Assembly: GCF_016904885.1 (NCBI RefSeq)
Contig: NZ_JADWYI010000001.1
Span: forward strand, 5,270,001 to 5,334,000
Direction: 5' to 3'
DNA: 64,000 bases
DNA from: Archangium primigenium
GTDB lineage: Bacteria > Myxococcota > Myxococcia > Myxococcales > Myxococcaceae
A model generated the notes under the pieces. The model was not told the DNA's origin. It did no database searches and saw nothing but the letters and a program-made list of their open reading frames with translations. The translations under genes were made by a program, and so were the position numbers. Numbering within the stretch: the first letter of the stretch is position 1; every line of letters starts with the position of its first letter. Shown here in pieces: positions 25,113-34,088 of the stretch.

Positions 25113-26831
25113 ATGCCGAGTGGGCTGCGGAGCTGGGGATGTGTCCTGGGGTTGCTGGCGGTGGCGTGCGGTTCGGGCTCGGAGCCCGAGATGGCGAACA
25201 AGGCGCCGGTGGCCCCTGAAGAGGTGCCCGCGGTGCCGGAGCAGTCCGACGCCAAGGTCCTGTTTCGCTGGAGCGAGATCCTGCCCGGCTCGCAGTGCGC
25301 GGCGGGTGGCACGACGGTCGAGTCCGGCGCGGACGTGGACGCCAACGGCACGCTGGACGATGCCGAGGTGACGCAGACCTCGTCCTCCTGCCACGGCACC
25401 ATCCACACCGAGGCGGTGGCGGGAAGCCAGGTGCTCCTGCGGCTCGATCCCGAGCCCATCGGCACGCAATGCACCTACGGAGGCACCAAGGTGCGCAATG
25501 GCCTCGACGACAACGGCAACGGAGTGTTGGAGGAGGACGAGGTCGTGCAGACCCAGTTCGTCTGTTCCTCCGTCCCACCCTATCCGAGCAACTGGGCGGC
25601 CTCGTCTCTGTATGGAATCCCTTCAGGAACGCTCCCTGTCGGTGTCTGGCACCCCACGGGCAGGAAGACCACGATCTTCAAGGTGAATTCAGCCTCTCGA
25701 TTGAAGATCACGGTGTCGGACAACTTCGCGACCGGCATTTCAACCAATGGAGGCCAAGGGACCTACGAAGTCAGGATGAACGGCGGCAGGATGACGCCCG
25801 CGTGCTACCAAGCCCAGTACAGTTGGAATGCCTCCGGCTGGGCGAACAACTACCAGTTTCCTTTTTCGACCGTCTGCCTCACGGATGTGCTTCCAGCGGG
25901 ATTGTATGAATTCGACACGTGGGCCCAGGCGCATGTGGGTCAGGCAGTAGTTGGCAATGGCGTGAGCCAGCCCCTTCTCCTCGTGGAGGAACTCCAGCCC
26001 ACCAGCAATTACGGGCACTCACAGACAGGAGCTGCCTTCTCGACGACGAGCACGTCGTTCCAGCGCGCCTCTGGTCGAACAGTTTTTTTCACCAAGCAGA
26101 GCCCAGGGACATTGCTCAAGGTGACTCTCGCGGACACCCTTAGCGTCGGGTACAAGCAGAACGGAGGCTTGGGCACCGTCATGGTCCGATTGGACGACGT
26201 CGATACGTCGTGCGTCACCGGCAAGTACGATGCGCAAGGGACAGGTGGAAACCTTATTCATCCTTTTGTCATGACCTGTGTGTTGCCCAATGTTTCTACG
26301 GGTAGTCATAACCTCAGTGTCTGGGCCAGAGCGGACTCGGGTGGCGCGATCCAACTGGGATGGGGCCGGTCCGCTCCACTCCTCATGGTGGAGGAACTGA
26401 TCAACCAAAATATCTCTTACACTACCGCGTCTGGGGTAAGTGGCGAGATTGGCGGCGCCTGGTCAGGCGTTGGCGGAGGCCGGTGGCTGAGCCACACCGT
26501 GACATCTCCCGAGAAGACGTTGAGGGTGACGTACTCGGATACCTTCCGATCCGCGCTGGGATGTAATGGCCGATGGGGCTACTTCCAACTCTATGTCGAC
26601 AACCAGCCGGTGGGATGTGGCAATGGCCAGTTCGCGTACAACGCAGAGGCCAACCAGAACCATTATCACCCCATCAATCAGGTGTGCCTGGTGAAGAATT
26701 TGCCTCCAGGGCCCCATACCTTCTCCATCTGGTCGACGACGCGCTATGACGGAGACGGAACGATCTGTGGCACCAACTATTTTGGATGGCTCCGGGGCCA
26801 GTCCCTGCTGATGCTGGAAGAGCTGCCGTAG
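25113..26831 (+). CDS. Surface lipoprotein with calcium-like motifs and three tandem beta domains
   Basis: 572 aa from the ATG at 25113 (a frame-open start at 25092 is less likely). Lipobox LAVAC with Cys19. Two short repeats of the DUF7151 type follow ('GTTVESGADVDANGTLDDAEV', then 'KVRNGLDDNGNGVLEEDEVVQTQFVC'), each with a D-x-N-x-(N/T)-G loop. Residues about 160-572 are three tandem domains of about 135 aa, each with paired Cys and each closing on '(P/S)LLxVEEL' or 'SLLMLEEL'. From about 25600 the DNA is clearly poorer in GC than its neighbours, with A/T-ending codons. Cell-surface adhesion or recognition is a guess. Confidence 0.78.
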   Translation: MPSGLRSWGCVLGLLAVACGSGSEPEMANKAPVAPEEVPAVPEQSDAKVLFRWSEILPGSQCAAGGTTVESGADVDANGTLDDAEVTQTSSSCHGTIHTEAVAGSQVLLRLDPEPIGTQCTYGGTKVRNGLDDNGNGVLEEDEVVQTQFVCSSVPPYPSNWAASSLYGIPSGTLPVGVWHPTGRKTTIFKVNSASRLKITVSDNFATGISTNGGQGTYEVRMNGGRMTPACYQAQYSWNASGWANNYQFPFSTVCLTDVLPAGLYEFDTWAQAHVGQAVVGNGVSQPLLLVEELQPTSNYGHSQTGAAFSTTSTSFQRASGRTVFFTKQSPGTLLKVTLADTLSVGYKQNGGLGTVMVRLDDVDTSCVTGKYDAQGTGGNLIHPFVMTCVLPNVSTGSHNLSVWARADSGGAIQLGWGRSAPLLMVEELINQNISYTTASGVSGEIGGAWSGVGGGRWLSHTVTSPEKTLRVTYSDTFRSALGCNGRWGYFQLYVDNQPVGCGNGQFAYNAEANQNHYHPINQVCLVKNLPPGPHTFSIWSTTRYDGDGTICGTNYFGWLRGQSLLMLEELP

Positions 26832-26841
26832 TCCCGTACCC

Positions 26842-26898
26842 GGCCCCGAGCGCCAGCCTCCAGGACTGAACGTCCCCGAGGAACTGGCGCTTGGGGCC
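26842..26898. terminator. Long inverted repeat, probable terminator
   Basis: GGCCCCGAGCGCCAG at 26842-26856 pairs with CTGGCGCTTGGGGCC at 26884-26898, 15 base pairs with one G-U, around a 27-base loop. There is no T-run. It lies between the beta-domain lipoprotein and glnD and could end the first transcript. Confidence 0.55.
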
Positions 26899-26928
26899 TC
26901 GCCGTTCCTGGGACATGGTCGCGGGGCC

Positions 26929-29595
26929 ATGAGCCTTCCGCCCGTCCCGCCGCCGCCGCCGGCGACCCACCGTGAAACCCTCGGCTCGCTGCCCGTGTTC
27001 ACCCCGGGCGGGCCCGAGACCCGGCGGACCCGGGCCCGGGAGTTCCTGCGCGAGGCCCGCGCCCATGCCGAGGCCTTCCACCGGGGCGGCGCCGCGGGCC
27101 TCTCCACCAGCCGTCTGCTCGCCGCCGCCACCGACGCGCTCGTCCAGGGCCTCTTCACCGAGCTGTCCGCCGAGCTTCAGGCGCCCCCGGGCCTCGCGCT
27201 CGCCGCCCTGGGCTCCTATGGCCGCCGGGAGCTGTCCCCTCACTCGGACCTGGATCTGCTCCTGCTCAGGCCCTGGTCCGTCCCCGAGGCCGCCGCCGCG
27301 CCGCTCGCCCAGGCCTTCTCCACGCTCCTGTGGGACATCAAGTGCGCCGTGGGCTGGAGCACCCGCTCGCCCGAGGAGTGTCTGCGCGCCGCCGACGAGG
27401 ACCAGACCATCCGCACCGCGCTGCTCGATGCGCGCTTCGTCGCCGGGGACGCCACCGCCTGTGATGTCTTCAACCGCGACGTGCTGCCGGATCTGCTCTC
27501 GCACCAGGCCGACACGTACATCCAGGAGAAGGCCCGGGAGCTGCGCGCCCGCCGCGAGAAGTTCGGTGACTCCGTCTTCCTGCTCGAGCCCAACATCAAG
27601 CAAGGGGAGGGGGGTCTGCGCGATCTAGAGACCGCGCTGTGGATCGCCCGGGTGCGCTTCCATGCCCGGGGTCTCACCGGACTGCTCCAGCAGTCGCTCC
27701 TGCCCGCCGCCGAGGTGGCCCGGCTCAAGGCCGCGCGCGATTTCCTCCTGCGCATCCGCCACCACCTGCACTTCCTGCGCGGGCGCAAGGAGGACCGGCT
27801 CACGTTCGATCTCCAGGAGGAGGTGGCGCGCTTCCTCGGCTACCCCGAGGGCCCCGTGCTGCCCGTGGAGGCCTTCATGCGCGACGACTACCTCGCCGCG
27901 AGCGCCATCCGCCAGGCCGTGGACGCGCTCATCATCCGGTGCGAGGAGTTGAGCGCCGCGCGCCGCTCGACCCGCTTCTCCGAGCAGCCGCTCGGGCCGT
28001 TCCAGGCCCTCCACGGCAAGCTCACCCTGGCGGACCCGGGCCGCTTCACCCGCGAGCCCGCCACGCTGCTCGACTTCATGCGCACCGCCGAGGAGCACGG
28101 CCTGCCCTTGCACTCCGAGGCCCGCGTCCAGGCCTCCCTGGCCGTGCCCGCGCTCGAGGCCGCGCGCGCCACGCCCGCCGTGCTCGCCGCCTTCCGCGCC
28201 TTCTTCGCCCGGCCCGGCACCCGGGGCGAGCGCCTCTTCGAGCTGCATGATCTGGGCCTGCTCGGTGCGGTGGTGCCCGAGTTCGGCCGCGTCACCGCGC
28301 ACCACCAACACGACCTGTACCATGTGTACACCGTGGACGTGCACACGCTGTTCGCCCTGCGCCGACTCTACACGCTGCGCGCCGGAGAGCTCGTGGAGAC
28401 CGAGCCGGAGCTGTCCCGCGAGATGCGCGAGCTGACGGATCCCTTCCCGCTCTACCTCGGCATGCTCCTGCACGACGCGGGCAAGGGCATGGGGGGCGAT
28501 CACTCGGAGAAGGGCCGGGTGCTCATGGTGGCGCTCGGCGAGCGGCTGGGCCTGACCGCGCGGCAGCGCGAGGTGGCCGAGTTCCTCGTCCTGGAGCACC
28601 TGACGATGAGCCACACCGCGCAGCGGCGCGACCTGAGTGATCCCGCGCTCATCGCGGACTTCGCCCGGCGGGTGGGGGACGTGGAGAAGCTCACCTGCCT
28701 CTACCTGCTCACCTGGGCGGACATCAGCTCGGTGGGGCCGCGCATGTGGACGGCGTGGAAGGCGCAGCTCCTGCGCGAGCTGTATGACAAGACCCGCGCC
28801 CACCTGCTCGGCCGCGAGCCCATGGGAGGGCGCCAAGTGCGCGAGCGCTTCCACGCCCGATGGGCCCAGGTGTCCGGTGAGGCCCGGGCGCGGGAGCTCG
28901 CGGAGGTGATGCCCGAGCGCTACTTCCTGGGCACGGATCCCGCGCGCGCCGTGCTCCACGGACGGCTCCTGGCCCGGGCCCGGCGTCAGCCCCTGGCCGC
29001 CGCCCTGCGCCACCACCCGGACGCGGGCTCGAGCGAGCTCACCCTCGCGGCCCCGGACAGGCCCGGTCTGCTCGCGCTGCTCGCCGGGGTGCTGTCCGTG
29101 CACCGCATCGACATCCTCTCCGCGCGCATCGTCTCCACGGCGGATGGGCTCGCCCTGGATGTCTTCGACGTGCGTCCGCCCCAGGGGCCGCGCCTGGATC
29201 GCCCGCGCTGGCGCCAGGCCCGGGCGGATCTCCTGCGGGTGCTCCGGGGCGACCTGACCCTGGAGGCGCTGATGAACCGCCGCCGTCCGGGCGCGCTGCC
29301 CAAGCGGCACCTGCCGCCCGTGTCCCCGCGCATCACCCTGGACAACCGCGCCTCGCGCGACTTCACCGTGGTGGACGTGGTGGCGTTGGATCAGGTGGGC
29401 CTGTTGCATGCCCTGGCCTCGGCGCTCACCCGCTCGGGCGCGAGCATCGCCCTGGCCAAGGTGTCCACCGAGGCCCACCGCGCCATGGACTCGTTCTACG
29501 TCACCCAGGCGGGCGCGCGGCTGGAGGCGCCCGCGGAGCAGGCGGCGCTCGTGGCCACGCTCACCGAGGCGGTGGACGCGCTCGCGTCACGCTGA
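26929..29595 (+). CDS. glnD: [Protein-PII] uridylyltransferase / uridylyl-removing enzyme GlnD
   Basis: 888 aa. GlnD senses glutamine and adds or removes UMP on PII proteins. Order of domains: nucleotidyltransferase with 'GSYGRRELSPHSDLDLLLL' (about residues 95-113), a linker helical region with 'NIKQGEGGLRDLETALW', an HD domain with 'HDLYHVYTVDVHTL' and 'LLHDAGKGMGGDHSEKG' (about 458-525), and two ACT domains (about 702-775 and 810-888). All key parts are present and length is normal. It lies convergent with the TVP38 gene, three bases apart. A PII-like gene of another type lies at 31194. Confidence 0.95.
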   Translation: MSLPPVPPPPPATHRETLGSLPVFTPGGPETRRTRAREFLREARAHAEAFHRGGAAGLSTSRLLAAATDALVQGLFTELSAELQAPPGLALAALGSYGRRELSPHSDLDLLLLRPWSVPEAAAAPLAQAFSTLLWDIKCAVGWSTRSPEECLRAADEDQTIRTALLDARFVAGDATACDVFNRDVLPDLLSHQADTYIQEKARELRARREKFGDSVFLLEPNIKQGEGGLRDLETALWIARVRFHARGLTGLLQQSLLPAAEVARLKAARDFLLRIRHHLHFLRGRKEDRLTFDLQEEVARFLGYPEGPVLPVEAFMRDDYLAASAIRQAVDALIIRCEELSAARRSTRFSEQPLGPFQALHGKLTLADPGRFTREPATLLDFMRTAEEHGLPLHSEARVQASLAVPALEAARATPAVLAAFRAFFARPGTRGERLFELHDLGLLGAVVPEFGRVTAHHQHDLYHVYTVDVHTLFALRRLYTLRAGELVETEPELSREMRELTDPFPLYLGMLLHDAGKGMGGDHSEKGRVLMVALGERLGLTARQREVAEFLVLEHLTMSHTAQRRDLSDPALIADFARRVGDVEKLTCLYLLTWADISSVGPRMWTAWKAQLLRELYDKTRAHLLGREPMGGRQVRERFHARWAQVSGEARARELAEVMPERYFLGTDPARAVLHGRLLARARRQPLAAALRHHPDAGSSELTLAAPDRPGLLALLAGVLSVHRIDILSARIVSTADGLALDVFDVRPPQGPRLDRPRWRQARADLLRVLRGDLTLEALMNRRRPGALPKRHLPPVSPRITLDNRASRDFTVVDVVALDQVGLLHALASALTRSGASIALAKVSTEAHRAMDSFYVTQAGARLEAPAEQAALVATLTEAVDALASR

Positions 29596-29598
29596 GGC

Positions 29599-30375
29599 TC
29601 ACGGCGCGGGCGGCGGCGTGTCCTGGACGGCCGAGAGCACGGGCACCGGGGTCACCGCCACGCGGGGCGGCACGGGCGCCGGGGCGGGTTCCCCTTCGTC
29701 TTCGGGCGCCTGGTTGATCTCCTGGAAGATGCGGCGGCCGAGCACCGCGCCCAGCACGAGCGAAATCACCATGCCCACGCCCGAGGCCACCGTCGTCCAG
29801 GTGCGGCCCTGGGCGAGCCCGCTGCCGAACGAGGCGGTGAGCAGGGTGCCGGGGACGGTGCCGATGAGCACGCCGAGCACCACCGGCCAGAAGCGCGCCC
29901 CGGAGGCCGCCGCGGCGATGATCATCACGTCGGTGGGCAAGAGCGGATTGATACAGGTGAGCAGGGCGAACTTGAAGCCGTGCTTGCGCGCCGCGCGGGT
30001 GATGGCCGGGTAGCGCGGGCCCGCCAGGCGGCGCATCAAGCGCGTGCCCAGTCGGCGGGCCAGCAGGAAGAGGAGCGCCGAGGAGAGGAAGCTGCCAATC
30101 AGGCAATAGAGCGACGCCGCGGGGCCGCCGAAGACCATGCCGCCCACGGCGGTGAAGAGCTGGCCCGGCAGCAGCACGAGGGGCCGCAGGGCCAGGGCGA
30201 GCACGAAGAAGGCGGGAGCCCAGGGGCCGAGCGGCTTGAGGAATGCGCGCAGCTCTTCCTGGTTGACCACATCGGGACCGAGCAGGCGCAGCGTGGTCAG
30301 TCCCAGGACCGACAGCAGCACCGGCGCCAACACCTTGAGCCAGACCTTGCCCCGACCCTGCCCACCGTCCGCCAC
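29599..30375 (-). CDS. TVP38/TMEM64 (DedA-like, SNARE-associated) membrane protein
   Basis: 258 aa from a GTG at 30375, chosen because a strong ribosome site (GGGGAGG) lies seven bases before it; the frame is open further to 30528. Several membrane helices with the family core 'LRPLVLLPGQLFTAVGGMVFGGPAASLYCLIGSFLSSALLF' and 'FALLTCINPLLPTDVMIIAAAASG'. Members of this fold act in lipid scrambling or export. A Pro/Ala-rich cytoplasmic tail of about 45 residues ends the protein. Confidence 0.85.
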   Translation of the reverse strand: MADGGQGRGKVWLKVLAPVLLSVLGLTTLRLLGPDVVNQEELRAFLKPLGPWAPAFFVLALALRPLVLLPGQLFTAVGGMVFGGPAASLYCLIGSFLSSALLFLLARRLGTRLMRRLAGPRYPAITRAARKHGFKFALLTCINPLLPTDVMIIAAAASGARFWPVVLGVLIGTVPGTLLTASFGSGLAQGRTWTTVASGVGMVISLVLGAVLGRRIFQEINQAPEDEGEPAPAPVPPRVAVTPVPVLSAVQDTPPPAP

Positions 30376-30665
30376 GCCTACCTCCCCGCCGTGATCGCCG
30401 GGAAAAGTGCGACATCTATCGGGAATCGGCAACGCGACCTGGTGTGTTGTGAACAATGAAGCATCCGGGCGGGCAGGCCGTAGTCTCGCACGCACGGACA
30501 GCATTTTGTCCCAACCTCCCGGAATCATTGGGGTTTTGGGGGTGTTTCAGGGGGTGTGAACGGTTGCCGGAGTACAGAGCTTGCTTGCATCGGGGCGCCT
30601 CCGTCCCAAGGTTTCAAGCAAGGAGCACCCTCGTGGGGACGGGGAGAACGCAGGAGGAGACCGAC
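30376..30665. other. Intergenic region with leader of the KGG-repeat gene
   Basis: A 290-base non-coding gap between two diverging genes. Part of it (30440-30560) is AT-richer than the surroundings and probably holds both promoters. I could not place confident -35/-10 boxes. The KGG gene has a strong ribosome site, AGGAGGAG at 30651-30658, with a long untranslated leader if its promoter lies in the AT-richer part. Confidence 0.4.
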
Positions 30666-31154
30666 ATGCAACAGGACAAAGACAACAAGGGCAGCATGAC
30701 CGTGGCTGAGGCGGGGCGTAAGGGTGGCGAGACGGTGCGCAACGAGCGCGGCCGCGAGTTCTACGAGACCATCGGCCGCAAGGGCGGCGCGACGGTGAAG
30801 GCCGAGCGCGGCCGCTCGTTCTACGAGGAGATCGGCCGCAAGGGCGGCGAGACCGTGAAGGCCGAGCGCGGCGCCAAGTTCTACGAGGAGATCGGCAAGA
30901 AGGGCGGCGATCGGGTGAAGGCGACCCGCGGGCCGAACTTCTACGAGGAGATTGGCCGCAAGGGTGGGCAGAAGGTGAAGAAGCTCATCGAGGAGGGCAA
31001 GCGCGCGGCCCGCGCGGCCATGGAGGCCCAGCAGCAGGGTGGTGCCGCCACCGCGGCCGCCGCGCCCGCCACGCCCGCGGCGAGCACCGAGGAGCAGGCC
31101 CCGGCCGCCGCCACGCCCGAGCCGGGCACGCCCGACACGGGCCGCACGGAGTAA
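30666..31154 (+). CDS. KGG-repeat (GsiB/Con-10-like) stress protein
   Basis: 162 aa from the ATG at 30666. Four 20-residue repeats plus a fifth partial one carry the KGG motif of GsiB/Con-10 proteins: units of the form 'RKGGxTVKAERGxxFYEEIG' at residues about 18-97. The C-terminal third is Ala/Pro-rich and unstructured. Relatives are hydrophilic general-stress or conidiation proteins. In a myxobacterium a role in desiccation, stationary phase or sporulation is plausible but not shown by the sequence. Confidence 0.85.
   Translation: MQQDKDNKGSMTVAEAGRKGGETVRNERGREFYETIGRKGGATVKAERGRSFYEEIGRKGGETVKAERGAKFYEEIGKKGGDRVKATRGPNFYEEIGRKGGQKVKKLIEEGKRAARAAMEAQQQGGAATAAAAPATPAASTEEQAPAAATPEPGTPDTGRTE
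30718..30978 (+). repeat. 60-bp tandem repeats inside the KGG gene
   Basis: Four complete 60-base units (30718-30957) and the start of a fifth encode the KGG repeats. Units are very similar at DNA level, for example the repeated 'TTCTACGAGGAGATCGGC'. Period and frame are kept exactly, so the array can change copy number without a frameshift. Confidence 0.85.
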
Positions 31155-31193
31155 GCGTGACGTGGGAGGGGGGACCGGGTAGACATCCGGGCC

Positions 31194-31532
31194 GTGTACC
31201 TCCTGATCACGCTACTGGACCATGTGGACCAGCCTGAACGCGCCATCCGGCGGCTGCGGGAGTTTGGAATTCCCGAGCCGCTGGTCGTTCGGGCCCGGAG
31301 TGCCGAGGCCACGCTGTCGGCCGAGGTGCCCGTCTTCGCCGGCCTGCGCGGACTCGTGCTGGGCGCGGACGAGGACCGGCTGATTTTCTTGAGTGTGCTG
31401 GACACGGGCTCCGCCGAGGAGGTGGAGCGGCTGGTGAGCCGGGTCCAGTTGGAGATGGACGCGGATGACCCACCCATGGGCCGCCTGGTGGCCCTGCCGG
31501 TGATCGGCGCCCCCCTGCATCGGCGGGGGTGA
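31194..31532 (+). CDS. Small PII-like protein preceding two antiporters
   Basis: 112 aa from a GTG at 31194. The secondary-structure pattern is that of the PII/CutA fold: strand 'YLLITLLDH', helix 'PERAIRRLREFG', strands, strand 'DRLIFLSVLDTG', helix 'EEVERLVSRVQLEM', then 'GRLVALPVIG', which recalls the end of PII-like proteins. The classical T-loop with its uridylylated Tyr is absent, so it is not a GlnB/GlnK substrate of GlnD. It stands 33 bases before the first antiporter gene. I infer that it binds a nucleotide or metabolite and gates the antiporters. Confidence 0.6.
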   Translation: MYLLITLLDHVDQPERAIRRLREFGIPEPLVVRARSAEATLSAEVPVFAGLRGLVLGADEDRLIFLSVLDTGSAEEVERLVSRVQLEMDADDPPMGRLVALPVIGAPLHRRG

Positions 31533-31565
31533 CGGCGCGCGTCCGGCGGTGTAAGCACCCGAGCC

Positions 31566-32777
31566 GTGCAGGCGTTGCTCGTCCTACTCGCCATCGCGGC
31601 GCTCTCGCTGCTGGCCTCTGACCGACGGGTGTTGGACCCGGGCCGCTCGGCGGCGCTGGCCCAGCTCGCCGCCAGTGGTCTGCTCTTCCTCGCCCTGGGG
31701 GCGCTGGTGGGGCCGGACGCGCTGCGCATCTTCTCCCCGAAGGATCTGGTGGCCATGCAGCCCCTGCTGGCGCTCGGGCTGGGCGTGGCCGGGGTGAGCG
31801 TGGGGCTCAACCTGGAGCCCCGGCTCCTGCGGATGCTGCCGAAGGAAATCTACCTGGCGGCGCTCGCGCACTCGGGCACGGCCTTCCTGTGGGTGGCGCT
31901 CCCCCTGGCGGGGCCGTTGCTGTTCACCGCGGGGATGCCGGCCGGCGCGGTGGTGGGCGCGGTGGCGCTGCTGGGCGCGGCGGCGAGCCTGTCCTCGGGC
32001 CACTTCGCGGTGCTGGGCTACCGCACCGGGCGCATGGAGCGGCACCGGGGCCTGTCCGTGGCGCTGCTCACCATGCTGGACGACGTGGTGGGCCTGGGCG
32101 TGCTGATGATCGCGCTGTCCTTCGGGACCGCGGCGCTGCCGTGGGAGGGCTTGGGGCTCGTGGTGCTCACGCTGCTCCTGGGCGCGGTGTGCGGCGCGCT
32201 GCTCGCCTTCCTCATGCACGGGCTGAGTGACCTGGGCGAGCTGATGGCGGTGCTGCTCGGCGGGGTGGCGCTCGTGTCGGGGGCGGCGGCCTACCTGCGG
32301 ATGTCCACGCTGTTGGCGGGCGTGGCGTGTGGGGCCACGCTCATCTGGGTGGGCGGCCGCGCGGTGCATCAGGCGGCGCGCGTGCTCGGGCGCTTCGAGC
32401 GGCCGGCGTATCTGCTGCTCATCTTCCTGGTGGGCGTGCACGTGCACACGCGCGACCTGATGGCGTGGGCCCTGCTGCCCGCGTACCTGGGCCTGCGCTT
32501 CCTCGGGAAGATCCTGGGGGGGGCGCTCGCCCAGCGGGTGGCGGGCCACCGGCTGTCCCTGCCGCCCCGGTTGGGCTACGCGCTCATCCCCCAGGGCGGG
32601 CTCGCGCTGTGCCTGGTGGCCGAGTACCTCGTGCTGGTGCCGGGCTCCCTGTCGCAGCGGGTGTTCGACGTGGTGGTGGCGGGGGCGATCATCAACGAGC
32701 TCCTGGGCAACCGGGCCTTCCAACGGGTGCTCACGCCGCCGTCCCATGGGCGGCGGGGCTGGGAGGGCACACCATGA
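31566..32777 (+). CDS. CPA2-family cation:proton antiporter (first of a pair)
   Basis: 403 aa from a GTG at 31566. About twelve hydrophobic helices with the Na+/H+ exchanger pattern: 'ALGALVGPDALRIF', 'LGLGVAGVSVGLNLEPRLLRML', 'AVALLGAAASLSSGHFAVLGYR', 'LTMLDDVVGLGVLMI' and 'LGYALIPQGGLALCLVAEYL'. There is no C-terminal TrkA-N or other regulatory domain. The stop overlaps the start of the second antiporter (ATGA at 32774-32777), so the two are probably made together and may form a heteromer. Confidence 0.82.
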   Translation: MQALLVLLAIAALSLLASDRRVLDPGRSAALAQLAASGLLFLALGALVGPDALRIFSPKDLVAMQPLLALGLGVAGVSVGLNLEPRLLRMLPKEIYLAALAHSGTAFLWVALPLAGPLLFTAGMPAGAVVGAVALLGAAASLSSGHFAVLGYRTGRMERHRGLSVALLTMLDDVVGLGVLMIALSFGTAALPWEGLGLVVLTLLLGAVCGALLAFLMHGLSDLGELMAVLLGGVALVSGAAAYLRMSTLLAGVACGATLIWVGGRAVHQAARVLGRFERPAYLLLIFLVGVHVHTRDLMAWALLPAYLGLRFLGKILGGALAQRVAGHRLSLPPRLGYALIPQGGLALCLVAEYLVLVPGSLSQRVFDVVVAGAIINELLGNRAFQRVLTPPSHGRRGWEGTP

Positions 32778-34072
32778 GGGCGGTGCTGCTGCGGCTGCTG
32801 CTCTTGCTGGTGCTGCTCGCGGTCATCGCGCGGGCGCAGGTGTGGCGCGTGGACACGGGCACGTCGGTGGCGCTCGCCGCCGGGGCGCTGCTGTTGTGTG
32901 GCCTGTTCGCGGGCAAGGTGGCCAAGGGCGTGGGGCTGCCCCGGCTCACGGGCTACCTGCTGGTGGGCGTGGCGGTGGGGCCCTACGCGCTGGGCTTCAT
33001 CCCCGGCGCGGGCGTCAAGGGGCTGGAGCTGGTCAAGGGGCTCGCGGTGAGCCTCATCGCGCTGGTGGCGGGCACGGAGTTGCAGTGGGGGCTCATCCGC
33101 CGGGTGGGCGTGAAGGTGGCCACCCTGTGCTGCCTGGTGTGCGGGGTGACGTTCGTCGTCATCTGCGCGGCGCTCTTCTCGCTCAAGCCGTGGCTGCCGT
33201 TCCTCGCGCCCATGACGACGGGGCAGGCGCTCGCGGTGAGCGCGCTGGTGTCCATGGTGGTGGTGTCCTTCTCGCCCACGGTCACCATCGCCATCGTGCA
33301 GGAGACGAGCGCCCGGGGCTCCTTCACCGAATTCCTCATGGCCCTGGTCATCATCGGCGACCTGGTGGTCATGGTGGGCTTCGCCGTGGCGGCGGGCATC
33401 ACCCGCGCGAGCTTCGGCGGGGGGCTGGACGTGGGCGGACTGGTGGGCGGCGTGGGCTGGGAGCTGTTCGGCTCGGTGGTGGTGGGGTGCGTGCTGGCGG
33501 TGTGCATGCTGCTGTACATGCGGCGCGTCAAGCGCGAGCTGCCCCTGTTCCTCGTGGGGCTGTGCTTCGCCTCCGCGGAGGCGGGCGCGCGCCTGCACCT
33601 CTCGCCGCTGCTCGTGTCGCTGGCGGCCGGGGCGCTCATCGTCAACCTGGACGAGCGCGAGGGCGAGCGCATCCACCACGCCATCCAGCGCGCGGGGCTG
33701 CCCATCTTCGCGCTGTTCTTCGCCGCGGCGGGCGCGGGGCTCAAGCTGGACGCGCTGGTGACGGTGGGCCCGGCGGCGCTGCTGCTCGTGGCCCTGCGCG
33801 CCGTGGCCATCTACGGCTCGTGCCGCCGCTTCGCGCCCCCGGACGATCCCCGCCTGCGCCAGTACCTGTGGATGGGGCTCATCTCCCAGGCGGGCGTGAC
33901 GTTTGGCCTCGCGGCGCTCGTGAGCCGGACCTTCCCGGACTTCGGGGCCCAGGTGGAAGTCCTCATCGTGGCGATGATCACCGCCCACGAACTCATCGGT
34001 CCCGTGCTCACCCGGCGGGCCATCCAGCGCAGCGGCGAGTCCCATACGGACGACGCCCCGAACGTGGCGTAA
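32774..34072 (+). CDS. CPA2-family cation:proton antiporter (second of a pair)
   Basis: 432 aa from the ATG overlapping the previous stop. An N-terminal signal-anchor-like helix and about twelve further membrane helices; family segments include 'KGVGLPRLTGYLLVGVAVGPYALGF', 'SLIALVAGTELQWGLIRR', 'SMVVVSFSPTVTIAIVQET', 'LVIIGDLVVMVGFAVA' and 'LWMGLISQAGVTFGLAALV'. No soluble regulatory domain. It differs clearly in sequence from its partner, so the pair is not a fresh duplication. The substrate ion cannot be read from the sequence. Confidence 0.82.
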   Translation: MRAVLLRLLLLLVLLAVIARAQVWRVDTGTSVALAAGALLLCGLFAGKVAKGVGLPRLTGYLLVGVAVGPYALGFIPGAGVKGLELVKGLAVSLIALVAGTELQWGLIRRVGVKVATLCCLVCGVTFVVICAALFSLKPWLPFLAPMTTGQALAVSALVSMVVVSFSPTVTIAIVQETSARGSFTEFLMALVIIGDLVVMVGFAVAAGITRASFGGGLDVGGLVGGVGWELFGSVVVGCVLAVCMLLYMRRVKRELPLFLVGLCFASAEAGARLHLSPLLVSLAAGALIVNLDEREGERIHHAIQRAGLPIFALFFAAAGAGLKLDALVTVGPAALLLVALRAVAIYGSCRRFAPPDDPRLRQYLWMGLISQAGVTFGLAALVSRTFPDFGAQVEVLIVAMITAHELIGPVLTRRAIQRSGESHTDDAPNVA

Positions 34073-34088
34073 GCGGAGACCCCCTACC

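Noticed and set aside
26929-31532. GlnD and the PII-like protein at 31194 as an enzyme-substrate pair
   Set aside because: The small protein lacks the T-loop Tyr modified by GlnD, and other genes on both strands separate the two.
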